DNA of 64,000 bases from Neomegalonema sp. (GCA_022760435.1 JALEFY010000007.1:124001-188000); one strand, 5' to 3'; positions 26,111 through 36,279 are shown, counted from the first letter of the stretch. A program made the numbers and translations. The notes: generated by a model not told the origin, from the letters alone.

Positions 26111-28219
26111 TCAAAGCGCGGAAGTCTGAAAGACGAAGGGGCGCGGGTCGCTATACTCGGCATCCATGCGCCCGGCGACAAAGGCATCGGCGACAAAAGC
26201 CCCGCCCTGCCCGTTTGCACGCAGCCGGAAACAGACTTCGCCGCCCTCAATCTGGGCATTGCGCTCAAGCGCGAGACGCTCGATCGCCGCGGCCTGCTCG
26301 GGCGCCAGATCGCCGCCAAGCACCAGAGCAGAGATGCCCACCGTGTTGTGGCAGACCGCATCTCCCTTCACCGCATATTGCCCCGAGACCTCCAGCCGCG
26401 CGCCTTGCTCGAGCGGCGAGCTGACGAGATAGCGGCCGCGCTTGCTGTCATAATCGGTGGTCAGTCGGCAGGCTTGCGGCGCTGCGGGATCGACGACGCA
26501 AACACGCTGGTTACTCGAGAAGAACGCCGAAACCGCATCCTCCGGCAGATAGGCAATCTCCTGCCCGCCCAGATCCGTGGTTTCCAGCACCGCATTCTCA
26601 CGCAGAGCAGCAACGTCCAGCGTGGTCTGGGCATCGATTTGCGCGATCAGCGAACCGGCGGTCAGCGGCACTACCTCGCCAAGCGTAGCGGCTTGCGGCG
26701 GACAGACCACCGGCCGCGGCGTTGAGATCGAGGTGAGACTCAGCAGCCCGCGCTCATCGGCAGCATTCGGATCGGCGAGGAAGCTGACACGGCGCAGGGC
26801 GCAGGAGGCATCCGCCTGCGCGAACCAGCCGAAACCTTCGAGCTGCTCGGCCATCGCATCGCTATCGGCGAGAAAGCGAAAATCAACCAGCGTGCCGATC
26901 TGCGCATTGCCCGAAGCCGCCTCTTCAAGCCGGGTAAAGGCCAGGAGCCGTCCGCCCTCAAGCACCGGATCGACGCCTTGCACTGCCGGATCCTCCTCAG
27001 GCATCGCAAATTGCCCCGGCGTGCTCGCAGTCTCGAGTTGATCTGCCTGATCATCGGCCTGATCAGCGGCCTGATCATCGGCCTGCACCGCGGCGAGGCT
27101 GGCTTCTTGTGCGGGCTCATCGAGCGCGGGTGCGTTGTCTTTGGGCGAGACCATTGCCAGCCCCGCAACCGTCACCGCGAAGGCGCCGGCCATGCCGCCA
27201 TAGGTCATCACCCGTTCACGTCCCGACATGGCCTTGAGCGGTGCGACGAGTTGCGCGACCAGTCCCGGCAGCTCGCTCGCGCGATCCGTGTTCGTGCCCG
27301 AGGCAGCCCAGGCCGGGGACATCTCGGTGCCCGCCTCTGCTTCGGCATCGCGATCGGCCTCGTCCTTGCCCGGCTCTTGCGCCATCATCTGATCATCGCG
27401 ATCAAGCGCGTCGTCATAGCCTTCCTGATCCAGATCGGCGCTCTCGCAATCGCCCTGATCCAGATCGCTGGCCGAGCGATCGAGTACGGCAATCGGGTCC
27501 AACCGCCCGGCTCCCTCCAGCGACCCGAGCGCGGCGGCAGAAGCCTTCGCCCCCTCATCCGCCTTCTTGCGCGCGCCAAACACAAAGCGGCGCGGTTGGC
27601 GCTTTTCCTCAGCCTGATCTGGGGCAGATGCCGTAACCGGATGAGGCGCATAGGCGAGCAACGGCTCTTCCTGGTTCAGGGCAGCTTCGCTCACCAAAGG
27701 ATCGCCCACCGAGACATCGCTTTCGCTCAAATGAGAGCTGCGCGTGATGTGCAGCCCCCAGCCGGGTTCATCGGTTTTGAGCGCAGCGCGCATGGGAGCG
27801 CTGGCCGCTTCAACGCTTTGCGCAGCGCTTTGAACAGCGTCTGTCTGATCGCTGCCATCTACATCGCTTTGAATCTCTTCAACTTCCCAAGGCTTTTGCG
27901 AACGGCCCGGCGCAAAGCCCGGCTCGCATTCGACATGAGCGATGCCCGTCACCGGATCAAATTTCGCTTCCTGGGCCCAGTTCGCCTGCTCAGCGAGACG
28001 CGGGAACCGGATCCGGCCATCCCCGCGCGCGCCGACGATACGCAACATGCCCGTCTGCCCGGCCAAGGCCGCGACATGCTCGGTAAAAGGCCGCGCCGGG
28101 CCCATCTCGACCCGCGCCATCTGGGCACGACGCTTGGCCGGCGCTTGCTCGGCCTCGGGCGATACCGTCTCATCCCGCTCAGACATTCTTCGCGCACTCC
28201 CCTTGTCTGGTTCGGCCAT
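26111..28219 (-). CDS. large acidic single-pass membrane protein, unknown
   Basis: About 702 residues from ATG at 28219 (ATG at 28186 is an alternative). The N-terminal 330 residues are low-complexity and acidic, with stretches such as DLDQGDCESADLDQEGYDDA. One transmembrane helix lies at about 360-380 (MTYGGMAGAFAVTVAGLAM). Then comes an acidic linker with Asp-Asp-Gln-Ala repeats, and a C-terminal domain with paired cysteines (RVCVVDPAAPQACRL, GDAVCHN, GGEVCFR). This looks like a periplasmic C-terminal domain on a cytoplasmic acidic tail. No family recognised. A codon-level tandem repeat at about 27043-27090 codes the linker. Confidence 0.7.
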   Translation of the reverse strand: MAEPDKGSARRMSERDETVSPEAEQAPAKRRAQMARVEMGPARPFTEHVAALAGQTGMLRIVGARGDGRIRFPRLAEQANWAQEAKFDPVTGIAHVECEPGFAPGRSQKPWEVEEIQSDVDGSDQTDAVQSAAQSVEAASAPMRAALKTDEPGWGLHITRSSHLSESDVSVGDPLVSEAALNQEEPLLAYAPHPVTASAPDQAEEKRQPRRFVFGARKKADEGAKASAAALGSLEGAGRLDPIAVLDRSASDLDQGDCESADLDQEGYDDALDRDDQMMAQEPGKDEADRDAEAEAGTEMSPAWAASGTNTDRASELPGLVAQLVAPLKAMSGRERVMTYGGMAGAFAVTVAGLAMVSPKDNAPALDEPAQEASLAAVQADDQAADQADDQADQLETASTPGQFAMPEEDPAVQGVDPVLEGGRLLAFTRLEEAASGNAQIGTLVDFRFLADSDAMAEQLEGFGWFAQADASCALRRVSFLADPNAADERGLLSLTSISTPRPVVCPPQAATLGEVVPLTAGSLIAQIDAQTTLDVAALRENAVLETTDLGGQEIAYLPEDAVSAFFSSNQRVCVVDPAAPQACRLTTDYDSKRGRYLVSSPLEQGARLEVSGQYAVKGDAVCHNTVGISALVLGGDLAPEQAAAIERLALERNAQIEGGEVCFRLRANGQGGAFVADAFVAGRMDAEYSDPRPFVFQTSAL

Positions 28220-28539
28220 CCGGGGCTCCGCTCGCCACCGAACCTGAAGCAAAATTGATCCCGATGCCGATCCGCGCGCATTGAGGGCGCAGGCGATCTC
28301 GGGAAAGATTTACGCAAGGGTTGCCACGCGGCCTTTACCAACCGGTTAATGGCGAGCGAAAGGATTGAGCCCTTTTTCACTGTCGCCGCTGATCGCCATG
28401 CGCTTTGCCGCGATGATCCCATGCCCTGCGGCCTTCACGATCAAGGCCGCGAGGCAAAGGCTTTCCGCGCGATCAACCACAAGTATTGAGCCGTTCTTCA
28501 GACCTGCCGCGTAAAAGTTTCGCGAAAAGGGAGGCTTTC
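28220..28539. other. 320-base divergent intergenic region upstream of the H-NOX operon
   Basis: Separates the large membrane-protein gene from the H-NOX gene. It contains no open frame of note. It should hold promoters for both. No clear FNR, DNR or CtrA box could be recognised; an isolated GCGATCAAC half-site at about 28468 is not convincing. Confidence 0.5.
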
Positions 28540-29133
28540 ATGAAGGGCGTGATCTTCACGGAATTTGTCGCATTCGTCGAACTGGAGTTTGGCGAAGATG
28601 CAGCCGATCGAATGATCGAGAGCGCCAACCCGCCTTCAGGCGGTGCGTATACCGCTGTTGGCCAATACCCGTTCTCCGAATTGGCCTTGCTCGTCACCGC
28701 CCTGGCCAAGCAGTCGGCTCGCCCGGCACCTGCGCTCATCCAGGGCTATGGCCGCTATCTCTTTCAGCGCCTCGCCGCCTCCGCCCCGGAATTTCTCGAA
28801 GGCGTCTCGGACCCGATCGCCTTTCTGGAGAGCGTCGAGACGCATATCCATGTCGAGGTCAAGAAGCTCTACCCCGAGGCACAATTGCCCAGCCTCGCGC
28901 CGCGCCGCATCGCCCCGCATGCGCTGGAGCTTGAATACCGCTCCTGCCGCCCGCTCGGTGCGCTTTGCATCGGGCTGATCGAGGGATGCGCGGATCATTT
29001 CGGAGCCAAGCTTACCGTCAGCACCCAAACTCATCCGAAAGGCATGACGATCCTGGTCGAGCATGAGAACGCCGTGGCAAGCGCCTGTTCTTCGCAAATC
29101 GGTGGCAGCGATCATGCCCAGCTCAGCCTCTGA
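28540..29133 (+). CDS. H-NOX (heme nitric oxide/oxygen binding) protein
   Basis: 197 residues, the usual length of a stand-alone H-NOX. Start at 28540 has AAGGGAGG. The N-terminal MKGVIFTEFVAFVE is typical. The proximal heme ligand is probably His104 in THIHVEVKKLYP, and the heme-propionate motif Y-x-S-x-R is YRSCR (133-137). Bacterial H-NOX proteins bind NO and regulate a partner, usually a histidine kinase or a GGDEF/EAL protein. The next gene overlaps this one by 20 bases and encodes GGDEF-EAL, so the pair fits the NO/c-di-GMP type. Confidence 0.94.
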   Translation: MKGVIFTEFVAFVELEFGEDAADRMIESANPPSGGAYTAVGQYPFSELALLVTALAKQSARPAPALIQGYGRYLFQRLAASAPEFLEGVSDPIAFLESVETHIHVEVKKLYPEAQLPSLAPRRIAPHALELEYRSCRPLGALCIGLIEGCADHFGAKLTVSTQTHPKGMTILVEHENAVASACSSQIGGSDHAQLSL

Positions 29134-30697
29134 CCCGATGATGCCAGCGCCGCAAGCGCAAACAGACACCGCCGAGCGCCTGCGCAGACGCCTCGCACGT
29201 GAGCGCGCCGCTCGCGAGCAGGCCGAGCGCCTTCTGGAGGATAAGAGCCGGGCGCTCTATCTGGCCAACGAACAGTTGCGCCAGATCAATGACGAACTGG
29301 CCGAAACCCTCGCCGATGCGCGTTCGGCCACCGAGCTCAATCGTCGGCTCGCGCTTTATGATCCGCTGACAGATCTGGGCAATCGCCGCTTGCTGTTCGA
29401 CTGGCTGAACCAGGCCATCGCCGCGCTCAAGCACTGCGATCACTGCACCCTGGTGCTGCTCCACATTGATCTCGACCGGTTCAAGCAAGTCAATGACACA
29501 ATGGGGCATGTCGCTGGCGATACCGTCCTGTGCGAGGTCGCGCGGCGCCTGCTCGCGCTGGTCGATGATGCTGTGGCACGGGACGTGTTTTGCGGAAGCT
29601 GCGGGCGTGACCCCATCGTGGCGCGCGTTGGCGGCGATGAGTTTGTGATCGCAGGCTTTGCGAAGGGTGCGATGTCGAGCGCTCTGAAGAACCTGACCCC
29701 GTGGACGGGGCGCGTGAATGAAGCATTGCGCCTCGTGCCGTCCGAGAATGGCAAATCCGCAAGACTGGGCGCCAGCATCGGCGTGACCTTGCGCGATCAG
29801 GCCGGGCCGCCCAGCTCCCCCGGCGACTTGCTGGCCGAGGCCGATCTGGCCCTCTACCAGTCCAAATCGGCGGGCGGGGATCGTCTGGGCTTTTTCGATC
29901 AGCCCTTGCGCGACCGGGCGCAGGCGCGACACCGCTTGCGCAATGCCCTCATGCAGGCGCTGGAAAATGACGAGTTCATCCCGGTTTATCAGCCGCAGGT
30001 ATGCGCTACGAGCCATGAGATCATCGGTGCCGAGGCGCTGGTGCGCTGGCGTCGTCCGAACGGGGACATCCTGCCCCCTGGCGCCTTTCTCGATTTTGCA
30101 GGCGAGCTCGGGCTGCTCAGCGCCATCGACCGCGCGATCTGCACGAAGGCCGTCGCCGATTTGCAGCGCTGGCGCAAAGCCGGATTATGCCTGCCCAAAC
30201 TCTCGGTGAACGTCTCGGCCGGGCGCCTTGCGGACCCGGATCTGTTGAGCGGACTGGCCGATGCGACCGGGCGCGAGGGGCTGACCTTTGAGCTGCTGGA
30301 GTCCATGGTCCTCGATGACACTGATCCGCATACCTGCCGGGTTCTGCAATCAATCCTGGAAGCTGGCATCGCGATCGAGATCGACGATTTTGGCTCTGGC
30401 CATGCCTCGATCCTGGCGCTGATGAGGCTGCGGCCGAGCCGGATCAAGCTGGACCGCGCACTGATCCGCCCGCTTTCGAGCTCCGCCGATCATCGTATGG
30501 TCGTCTCAACATTGGTGCGCATGGCCTATGGGCTCGATATCAAGGTCACCGCGGAGGGCGTGGAAACCTCCGAGCAAGCGGCGCTGCTGAGCAATATGGG
30601 CTGCGATACCTTGCAGGGCTTTGCCTTTTCGCGCCCGGTGCCGCGCGAGACCTTCACCGACATGCTCGCCGCGCGTGTGCTCAGCGCTCAAGCATAG
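29114..30697 (+). CDS. GGDEF-EAL bifunctional c-di-GMP enzyme (H-NOX partner)
   Basis: 527 residues. A coiled coil (about 20-75: EQAERLLEDKSRALYLANEQ) precedes a GGDEF domain with intact RVGGDEFVI (GGDEF 173-177) and an EAL domain with GAEALVRW, NVSA, DDFGSGHASI, KLDRALI and TAEGVETSEQ, so both activities could be present. A short Cys pair, Cys160 and Cys163 (CGSC), sits in an insertion before GGDEF and is unusual. No RxxD site. The N-terminal coiled coil probably contacts H-NOX. Translation start overlaps the H-NOX gene by 20 bases, indicating coupling. NO binding is expected to alter the cyclase/phosphodiesterase balance, as in Shewanella and Legionella pairs. Confidence 0.93.
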   Translation: MPSSASDPMMPAPQAQTDTAERLRRRLARERAAREQAERLLEDKSRALYLANEQLRQINDELAETLADARSATELNRRLALYDPLTDLGNRRLLFDWLNQAIAALKHCDHCTLVLLHIDLDRFKQVNDTMGHVAGDTVLCEVARRLLALVDDAVARDVFCGSCGRDPIVARVGGDEFVIAGFAKGAMSSALKNLTPWTGRVNEALRLVPSENGKSARLGASIGVTLRDQAGPPSSPGDLLAEADLALYQSKSAGGDRLGFFDQPLRDRAQARHRLRNALMQALENDEFIPVYQPQVCATSHEIIGAEALVRWRRPNGDILPPGAFLDFAGELGLLSAIDRAICTKAVADLQRWRKAGLCLPKLSVNVSAGRLADPDLLSGLADATGREGLTFELLESMVLDDTDPHTCRVLQSILEAGIAIEIDDFGSGHASILALMRLRPSRIKLDRALIRPLSSSADHRMVVSTLVRMAYGLDIKVTAEGVETSEQAALLSNMGCDTLQGFAFSRPVPRETFTDMLAARVLSAQA

Positions 30698-30757
30698 GGA
30701 GCAAGCTCAAGGCATTCGCATCGTCCGCCAAAAGGCGAGCGCCAATGCGAGTTCGGC

Positions 30758-31267
30758 TTGCAACGCCTCGCCGAGGGAAGACCAGAAGCATTACGGCTCA
30801 GTGAGCTGTGTAAAGCCGCAGGGCTGACGATCGGATCCTTTTATCATCACTTCGATGATCAGGCCGACTTCTTCGATAAACTTCTCAACCGCTGGTTGAA
30901 GATCGACACGACCGATGTTTTATCAGCGCTTGCAGCGATACCGGAAGAAGAGCGCCTCGAAAAACAGCTCGGCATTCTGTCAAAAGTGATGAACCAGAAG
31001 ATCGACAAGGGGATCCGAAATTTCGCGACCGTAAACCGCCGCGCTGCCGAGGTTCTCCTTGAAGTTGATCAACTCCGCATCACCTTCATGGCCTGTTACC
31101 GCGAGCATCAATGGGGCCTGAGCCCGGAAGAAGCCCTGCGCCTCTCCCAACTCGAATACGCCGCCTTTGTTGGCGTGCAAATGATCTGGGATGAAGACAT
31201 GCGCGAAAAAGGCCAATCGCTGTATACGCTGTTTCAGGCCATGGCGGACAGCCACTACAAGAGCTGA
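30758..31267 (+). CDS. TetR-like regulator, start uncertain or N-terminally decayed
   Basis: A helix-turn-helix of the TetR type is plain (LRLSELCKAAGLTIGSFYHH) followed by about 120 residues of all-helical ligand-binding domain. The only in-frame NTG after the preceding stop is TTG at 30758, which has no convincing binding site and would cut off part of the first helix. The in-frame sequence before it (KGERQCEFG) looks like genuine TetR sequence but contains no start codon. So it may use a rare start, depend on the upstream gene, or be frameshifted at its beginning. Ligand and targets unknown. Confidence 0.7.
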   Translation: MQRLAEGRPEALRLSELCKAAGLTIGSFYHHFDDQADFFDKLLNRWLKIDTTDVLSALAAIPEEERLEKQLGILSKVMNQKIDKGIRNFATVNRRAAEVLLEVDQLRITFMACYREHQWGLSPEEALRLSQLEYAAFVGVQMIWDEDMREKGQSLYTLFQAMADSHYKS

Positions 31268-31374
31268 CCCGCCGCCTTTTGCACAATCGCCCAAACACGC
31301 AAAATCGCATGCGCAATCGATGCAGCTGTCCGAACAGGGTAATTGGGGAAGAGCTCTTGTCCGTCTTGACGTAG

Positions 31375-31406
31375 CCTTGCCCGCTTTGGCGCTCCCTTGC
31401 CCGCTT

Positions 31407-31412
<6 letters not shown>
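31375..31412. repeat. 20-bp direct repeat running into tRNA-Arg 3' end
   Basis: CCTTGCCCGCTTTGGCGC at 31375-31392 and again at 31395-31412, identical over 18 bases. The second copy includes the last 6 bases of the tRNA gene, so the first copy is a duplicate tRNA end. Confidence 0.85.
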
Positions 31413-31483
<71 letters not shown>

Positions 31484-31626
31484 TTACCATGCCGAGCGCT
31501 TTCGCGAACAGATGGTTTCACTACGCTTGAATGGGCGATCCGTCAAGCGTCCACGGATTTTGGGTGCAAGGTTTTGGGGGCATGCGCTTTGGTTGTCTCT
31601 TGCGCAGCCTCGCCGCTCGCCCCCAT

Positions 31627-33354
31627 CTAACGGCGCACGGCGTCCCAGATGCCGCCCGACAGTGTCAGGTTCTCCGGCGCACCGGCCAGATGCTTGCACA
31701 GATACTCGAAAAACCGCTCGGTCCAGCGCGCATCGAACAGCTCGAATGCCTCCCCCGCCTTGGGCAAGGGCATCTTGTGGAAGGTGAAGCTCAGCCGCCC
31801 CTTTTGCCAGGCCGAGCGCAGATAGACCGAAGGGATGCCGTGCTCATAGGCCAGGCGCGCGCCCACCCTGGGAAAGCTGATCGCCACCCCATGCAGCATG
31901 ACCATGCGCCGTTTGCGGTATTGGCGCCCATCCATCAGCAGATAGATCAACTCGCCCTGCTCGAGCGAAGAGCGCATCCGGGCGGAGATCTCCTGATCGC
32001 TATGGGTTGCGGTCGAAATCAGGCGGGTGAGCGCCGGGCTCGGGCCCAGCGGCGGGTTGGAGGCGATCCACTGCCAGGGAAAACCGAGCTCTTCGAGCAT
32101 CAAGGGTGCGGCAAAGAACGGGCCGACATGGGCGCCAACGATCAGGACACCCTTGCCAAGGCTGCGCGCTTCGGCGAGCGGATGCGCGTCAACCGGGTCG
32201 ATCAAAGCCGTGATCTGATGGCTCTGCTCGGGTCGCGCCTCGATCCAGTCGCGCAGGATGTGATTGGCCCGCAAACCGCGATGCGCGCGGCGCTGCCATT
32301 GGGTGAAGTCATGCTTGTCCTGATCTGCCAGCGACCAGGCCCAGGAGACCACTTTGCGCGACAGGCGTTTGGGGTCGAAGCTGCGCCGAGAGAGCAGCAG
32401 GTCATCGGTCAGGCAATCGCTGAGCCCGGCGCCGGTCAGGCGGGTGGAGTGGTCGAAGGCGGTCTGCGCTTCGTCATCGCGCCCAGCCGACAACAAGGCG
32501 ATAGCGGCGCGGCGATGCCATGCAGGATCCTCGGGACGACGCGCCACGGCCTCGAGCATTGCATCGGCCGCCTCATCAAACTGCCCCTCGCGCCACAGCG
32601 CCTTGGAGAGTTTTTCGTAAGGGCCGGCCGGCTCGGGCTTGAGCGCGATCGCGCGCCGCAGGGCGGCAATCGCGTCCGGCATGTTACCGGCCTCAAAGGC
32701 ACGCACCCCGCGCAGACGATGCGCCGCGGCGTAGTCTGCGCGCAGCGCAATCGCCTTGTCGAGAAACTGCTCGGCACGCGGATCGCCAGCCAGATCGGCC
32801 ACCTTTGCCGCCTCGAGTGCAAGTTCGGCGCGCTCGGGGAGGCGCTTATGCGCGGCGATGGCCACAGCGAGCGCGAGCGCCTTGTCCTTCATATCCTCCG
32901 AAGCATTGACGACGGTTCGGCACCAGGCCAGCGATTTGCGCTTACGCTCCATCGCGCGGCACAGCGCCAGCGCCGCCATTGCCTCTTGCCGACCAATGAC
33001 CAGCGCCCGCCCCGCCAGCAGCGCGAGCAGGGAGTCCTCGGGCCAGAATTTCTCGCTCGCAGCACCTGCCTCGGCGATCAGGGTCGGGCTCGAGCCATAT
33101 TTGAGCGCGCTCACCACCCAGCGCCGGGCATAATCAGCGCGATCGGGCGCAAGACGATAGGCGCGCTTGGCATCATCGAGCACCAGGCGCCCGGCGCCCA
33201 GCCGAATGGCAATCATCGAGCGCTCGGCATAGAGCCGGGCCCGGGTTGGCTCTTGCTTGATTTGCGCGGTCAGGGTGCCGAGCTGATCTTCGAGCGAGCG
33301 GCGGGTGGAGCCGTTTGTCGCCATGGCCGGCGTATCGTGAGCCCTGATTTCCAT
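31627..33354 (-). CDS. TPR protein with C-terminal LpxL/HtrB-like acyltransferase-type domain
   Basis: 575 residues from ATG at 33354 (GGGAG upstream). Residues about 25-290 are helical TPR repeats with Ala-rich spacing. After about 330 the sequence resembles the LpxL/HtrB lipid-A acyltransferase fold, with [20 protein letters not shown] and [15 protein letters not shown]. The family's H-x4-[DE] dyad is here H-VGPF-F, so the acidic partner appears lost. It follows polA on the same strand by about 30 bases. It may be a structural or altered-specificity relative. Domain assignment moderate. Confidence 0.7.
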   Translation of the reverse strand: MEIRAHDTPAMATNGSTRRSLEDQLGTLTAQIKQEPTRARLYAERSMIAIRLGAGRLVLDDAKRAYRLAPDRADYARRWVVSALKYGSSPTLIAEAGAASEKFWPEDSLLALLAGRALVIGRQEAMAALALCRAMERKRKSLAWCRTVVNASEDMKDKALALAVAIAAHKRLPERAELALEAAKVADLAGDPRAEQFLDKAIALRADYAAAHRLRGVRAFEAGNMPDAIAALRRAIALKPEPAGPYEKLSKALWREGQFDEAADAMLEAVARRPEDPAWHRRAAIALLSAGRDDEAQTAFDHSTRLTGAGLSDCLTDDLLLSRRSFDPKRLSRKVVSWAWSLADQDKHDFTQWQRRAHRGLRANHILRDWIEARPEQSHQITALIDPVDAHPLAEARSLGKGVLIVGAHVGPFFAAPLMLEELGFPWQWIASNPPLGPSPALTRLISTATHSDQEISARMRSSLEQGELIYLLMDGRQYRKRRMVMLHGVAISFPRVGARLAYEHGIPSVYLRSAWQKGRLSFTFHKMPLPKAGEAFELFDARWTERFFEYLCKHLAGAPENLTLSGGIWDAVRR

Positions 33355-33384
33355 CCCATCACTCCCAAGCCACAAACATGGCCA

Positions 33385-36279
33385 TTAATGCGCCTCGGCC
33401 CAGTTCGACCCCGATCCGGCATCGACCACAAGCGGCACCGAAAGGTTAACGGCGGGCGCACAGGCAGCTTCCATCGCATCACGCACAATTGCAATGGTTT
33501 CGTCCACAGCGCTTTCGTCTACCTCAAATAGAAGTTCGTCATGCACTTGCAAAAGCATGATCGCGGGAAGGTTATGCTTTGTGAGCAGCGCCGGGATACG
33601 GATCATCGCCCGGCGGATGATATCGGCCGCGGTGCCCTGGATCGGGGCGTTGATCGCGGCGCGGGCCGCAAAACCGCCGCGCGGCCCCTTGGAGTTGATC
33701 TCCGGCGTGTGGATCTTGCGCCCGAACAGGGTGCGCACGAAACCGTCGCGCTTTGCGGCTTCGCGGGTGCTGTCCATATAGTCGCGAATGCCCGGAAACT
33801 TCTCGAAATAAGCCTCGATGAACGCCTTGGCCTCGCCCTGCGGGATGCGCAGATTGTTCGAGAGACCATAGGCGGAGATGCCGTAGATCACCCCGAAATT
33901 GATCGCCTTGGCCTGGCGGCGGATCATCGGATCCATGCCCTCGATCGGAACCCCGAAAACCTCACTCGCGGTCATGGCGTGGATGTCGAGCCCGTCGAGG
34001 AACGCCTGGCGCAGCGCCTCGATCCCGGCGATATGGGCGAGGATGCGCAACTCGATCTGGCTGTAGTCGAGCGAGACGATGCGCTTGCCCTGCGGCGCGG
34101 TGAAGGCGCGGCGGATCCCCCGCCCCTCCTCGGTGCGCACCGGGATGTTTTGCAGGTTCGGGTCGGTCGAGGACAGCCGCCCGGTCGTGGTCGCGGCAAG
34201 CGAGAAAGAGGTATGCACTCGTCCGGTATCGGGGTTGATGTGCTCTTGGAGCGCATCGGTATAGGTGCTCTTGAGCTTGGAGAGCTGGCGCCAGTCGAGC
34301 ACGCGCGCGGGCAGGTCATGGCCGACCGCCGCCAGTTCCTCGAGGATCTCGGCCCCGGTCTGCCAGGCGCCGGTCTTGGTCTTCTTCACCGCACCGCCGC
34401 TTGGTTGCAGGCCGAGCTTGTCGAAGATGACTTCGCCGAGCTGCTTGGGCGAGCCGATATTGAACTTCTCACTAGCAAGCGTGTGGATCTCGTCCTCGAG
34501 CTGAGCCATGCGCTGGGCGAAGCTGTTTGACTGGCGAGAGAGCTCGTTGCGATCGACATGCACCCCGGCGCGCTCCATGGCGGCGAGGACCGGCACCAAC
34601 GGGCGCTCGAGGGTCTCATAGACGCTCGTCACCTGCTCGCGCACCAGGGAGGGCTTGAGCAGATGCCACAGACGCAAGGTGACATCGGCGTCCTCGGCGG
34701 CATAGGGCGCGGCCTTGTCGATCTCGACCTTGTCAAAGGTGATCTGGCTCTTGCCCGAGCCGATCAGCGTCTTGATCGCGATCGGCTCATGGTCGAGATG
34801 GTGCTTGGCGAGCGCGTCCATACCATGGCTGCGCAGCCCGGCGGCGCTGGCATAAGAGAGCAGCATCGTGTCATCGATCGGCGCGAGCTCGAGCCCGTAA
34901 TTGGCCAGCACCTTCATATCGTATTTGAGGTTCTGCCCGATCTTGAGCACCGCCGGATCGCTCAGGACCGGGCGCAGCAGCTCGAGGCAGCGCGCGCGCG
35001 GCATCTGTCCGGGGGCCAGGGTGGCAGCGCCGAGCAAATCGCCCTCGCCCTCGACATGGCCGAGCGGGATGTAGCAGGCCTTGCCAAGCTCCACGCTCAG
35101 CGAGATGCCGACCAGCTCGGCGCGCATCTCGTCGAGCGAGGTGGTCTCGGTGTCGATGGCGACATAGCCGCGCTCATGGATGGCCTCGATCCAGAGGGCA
35201 AGCGCTGCCTCATCGCGCACGATCTCGTAATTCGCAGGATCAAAGGCAAGGCAGCCAGCGCCAAGTTTTGGCAGCGCGCCCGCCCCGAGCTCTTCACCCC
35301 CCCGCTCATCTGAGGCCTTCGCCTCATCTTCGCTGGACACCGCCCCCGGCGCAGCGACCGCGCTGGCCTCGACCGCTTCCGCATCGAGATCCAACGCGCT
35401 GGCGATACGGCTGGTCAGGGTGCGAAATTCCATCGCCTTGAGGAACGCCACCAGCGGCGCGCCCGGCAAATCGGCCAGCGCGAATGCGTCCAGCCCCTCC
35501 TCCACCGCCACCGCCTCATCCAGCGCGACCAGCCGACGCGAAACGCGGATCTGCTCTGCCTTCTCGATCAAGGTCTGGCGGCGCTTGGGCTGCTTGATCG
35601 CTTCGGCGCTGGCCAGCAGCGTCTCGAGATCACCGTATTCGTTGATGAGCTGGGCGGCGGTCTTGATGCCGATGCCAGGTGCGCCGGGCACATTGTCCAC
35701 CGCATCGCCCGCGAGCGCCTGCACATCCACCACCCGCTCGGGACCAACGCCGAATTTCTCGATCACCTCCGCGCGACCGATCTCGCGATTTTTCATCGGG
35801 TCGAGCATGCGGATCCGATCGGTGACCAGTTGCATCAGATCCTTGTCGGAGGAAACGATGGTCACATCGGCGCCCTGCGCCTCGGCCTGGCGCGCATAGG
35901 TGGCGATCAGGTCATCGGCCTCGAACCCGGTCATCTCGATGCATGGCAGACCGAAGGCGCGCGTCGCCTCGCGGATCAGCGCGAATTGTGGGCGCAGATC
36001 CTCCGGCGGCTCGTCGCGATTGGCCTTGTAGTCGGGGTAGAACTCATTGCGAAAGCTCTCGCCCGAAGCATCGAAGATGACAGCAAGATGGGTCGGGCGA
36101 TCCTCGCCCTTCATCCCGTCGAGCATCTTCCACAGCATGTTGCAAAAGCCAGCCACGGCACCGACGGGCAAGCCGTCGGACTTGCGCGTCAGTGCCGGCA
36201 GGGCGTGATAGGCGCGAAAGATAAAGCCGGACCCATCCACCAGATACAGGTGGTCATCGGCACTGATCGGTTTGCTCAT
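33385..36279 (-). CDS. polA: DNA polymerase I
   Basis: 964 residues with the full three-domain layout: N-terminal 5' nuclease (about 8-290, YLVDGSGFIFRAYHALP and ASGESFRNEFYPDYKANR); 3'-5' exonuclease-like domain (about 350-550, AIDTETTSLDEM, so the DxE is kept); and polymerase palm/fingers (about 600-960) with SLDYSQIELRILAHI, RRQAKAINFGVIYG and LLQVHDELLFEV. It fills gaps and removes RNA primers. It follows a 64-residue zinc-finger gene by 19 bases and precedes the TPR gene. Confidence 0.97.
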   Translation of the reverse strand: MSKPISADDHLYLVDGSGFIFRAYHALPALTRKSDGLPVGAVAGFCNMLWKMLDGMKGEDRPTHLAVIFDASGESFRNEFYPDYKANRDEPPEDLRPQFALIREATRAFGLPCIEMTGFEADDLIATYARQAEAQGADVTIVSSDKDLMQLVTDRIRMLDPMKNREIGRAEVIEKFGVGPERVVDVQALAGDAVDNVPGAPGIGIKTAAQLINEYGDLETLLASAEAIKQPKRRQTLIEKAEQIRVSRRLVALDEAVAVEEGLDAFALADLPGAPLVAFLKAMEFRTLTSRIASALDLDAEAVEASAVAAPGAVSSEDEAKASDERGGEELGAGALPKLGAGCLAFDPANYEIVRDEAALALWIEAIHERGYVAIDTETTSLDEMRAELVGISLSVELGKACYIPLGHVEGEGDLLGAATLAPGQMPRARCLELLRPVLSDPAVLKIGQNLKYDMKVLANYGLELAPIDDTMLLSYASAAGLRSHGMDALAKHHLDHEPIAIKTLIGSGKSQITFDKVEIDKAAPYAAEDADVTLRLWHLLKPSLVREQVTSVYETLERPLVPVLAAMERAGVHVDRNELSRQSNSFAQRMAQLEDEIHTLASEKFNIGSPKQLGEVIFDKLGLQPSGGAVKKTKTGAWQTGAEILEELAAVGHDLPARVLDWRQLSKLKSTYTDALQEHINPDTGRVHTSFSLAATTTGRLSSTDPNLQNIPVRTEEGRGIRRAFTAPQGKRIVSLDYSQIELRILAHIAGIEALRQAFLDGLDIHAMTASEVFGVPIEGMDPMIRRQAKAINFGVIYGISAYGLSNNLRIPQGEAKAFIEAYFEKFPGIRDYMDSTREAAKRDGFVRTLFGRKIHTPEINSKGPRGGFAARAAINAPIQGTAADIIRRAMIRIPALLTKHNLPAIMLLQVHDELLFEVDESAVDETIAIVRDAMEAACAPAVNLSVPLVVDAGSGSNWAEAH

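Noticed and set aside
28460-28539. DNR/FNR box upstream of H-NOX
   Set aside because: Only a half-site is visible; the palindrome is not complete.
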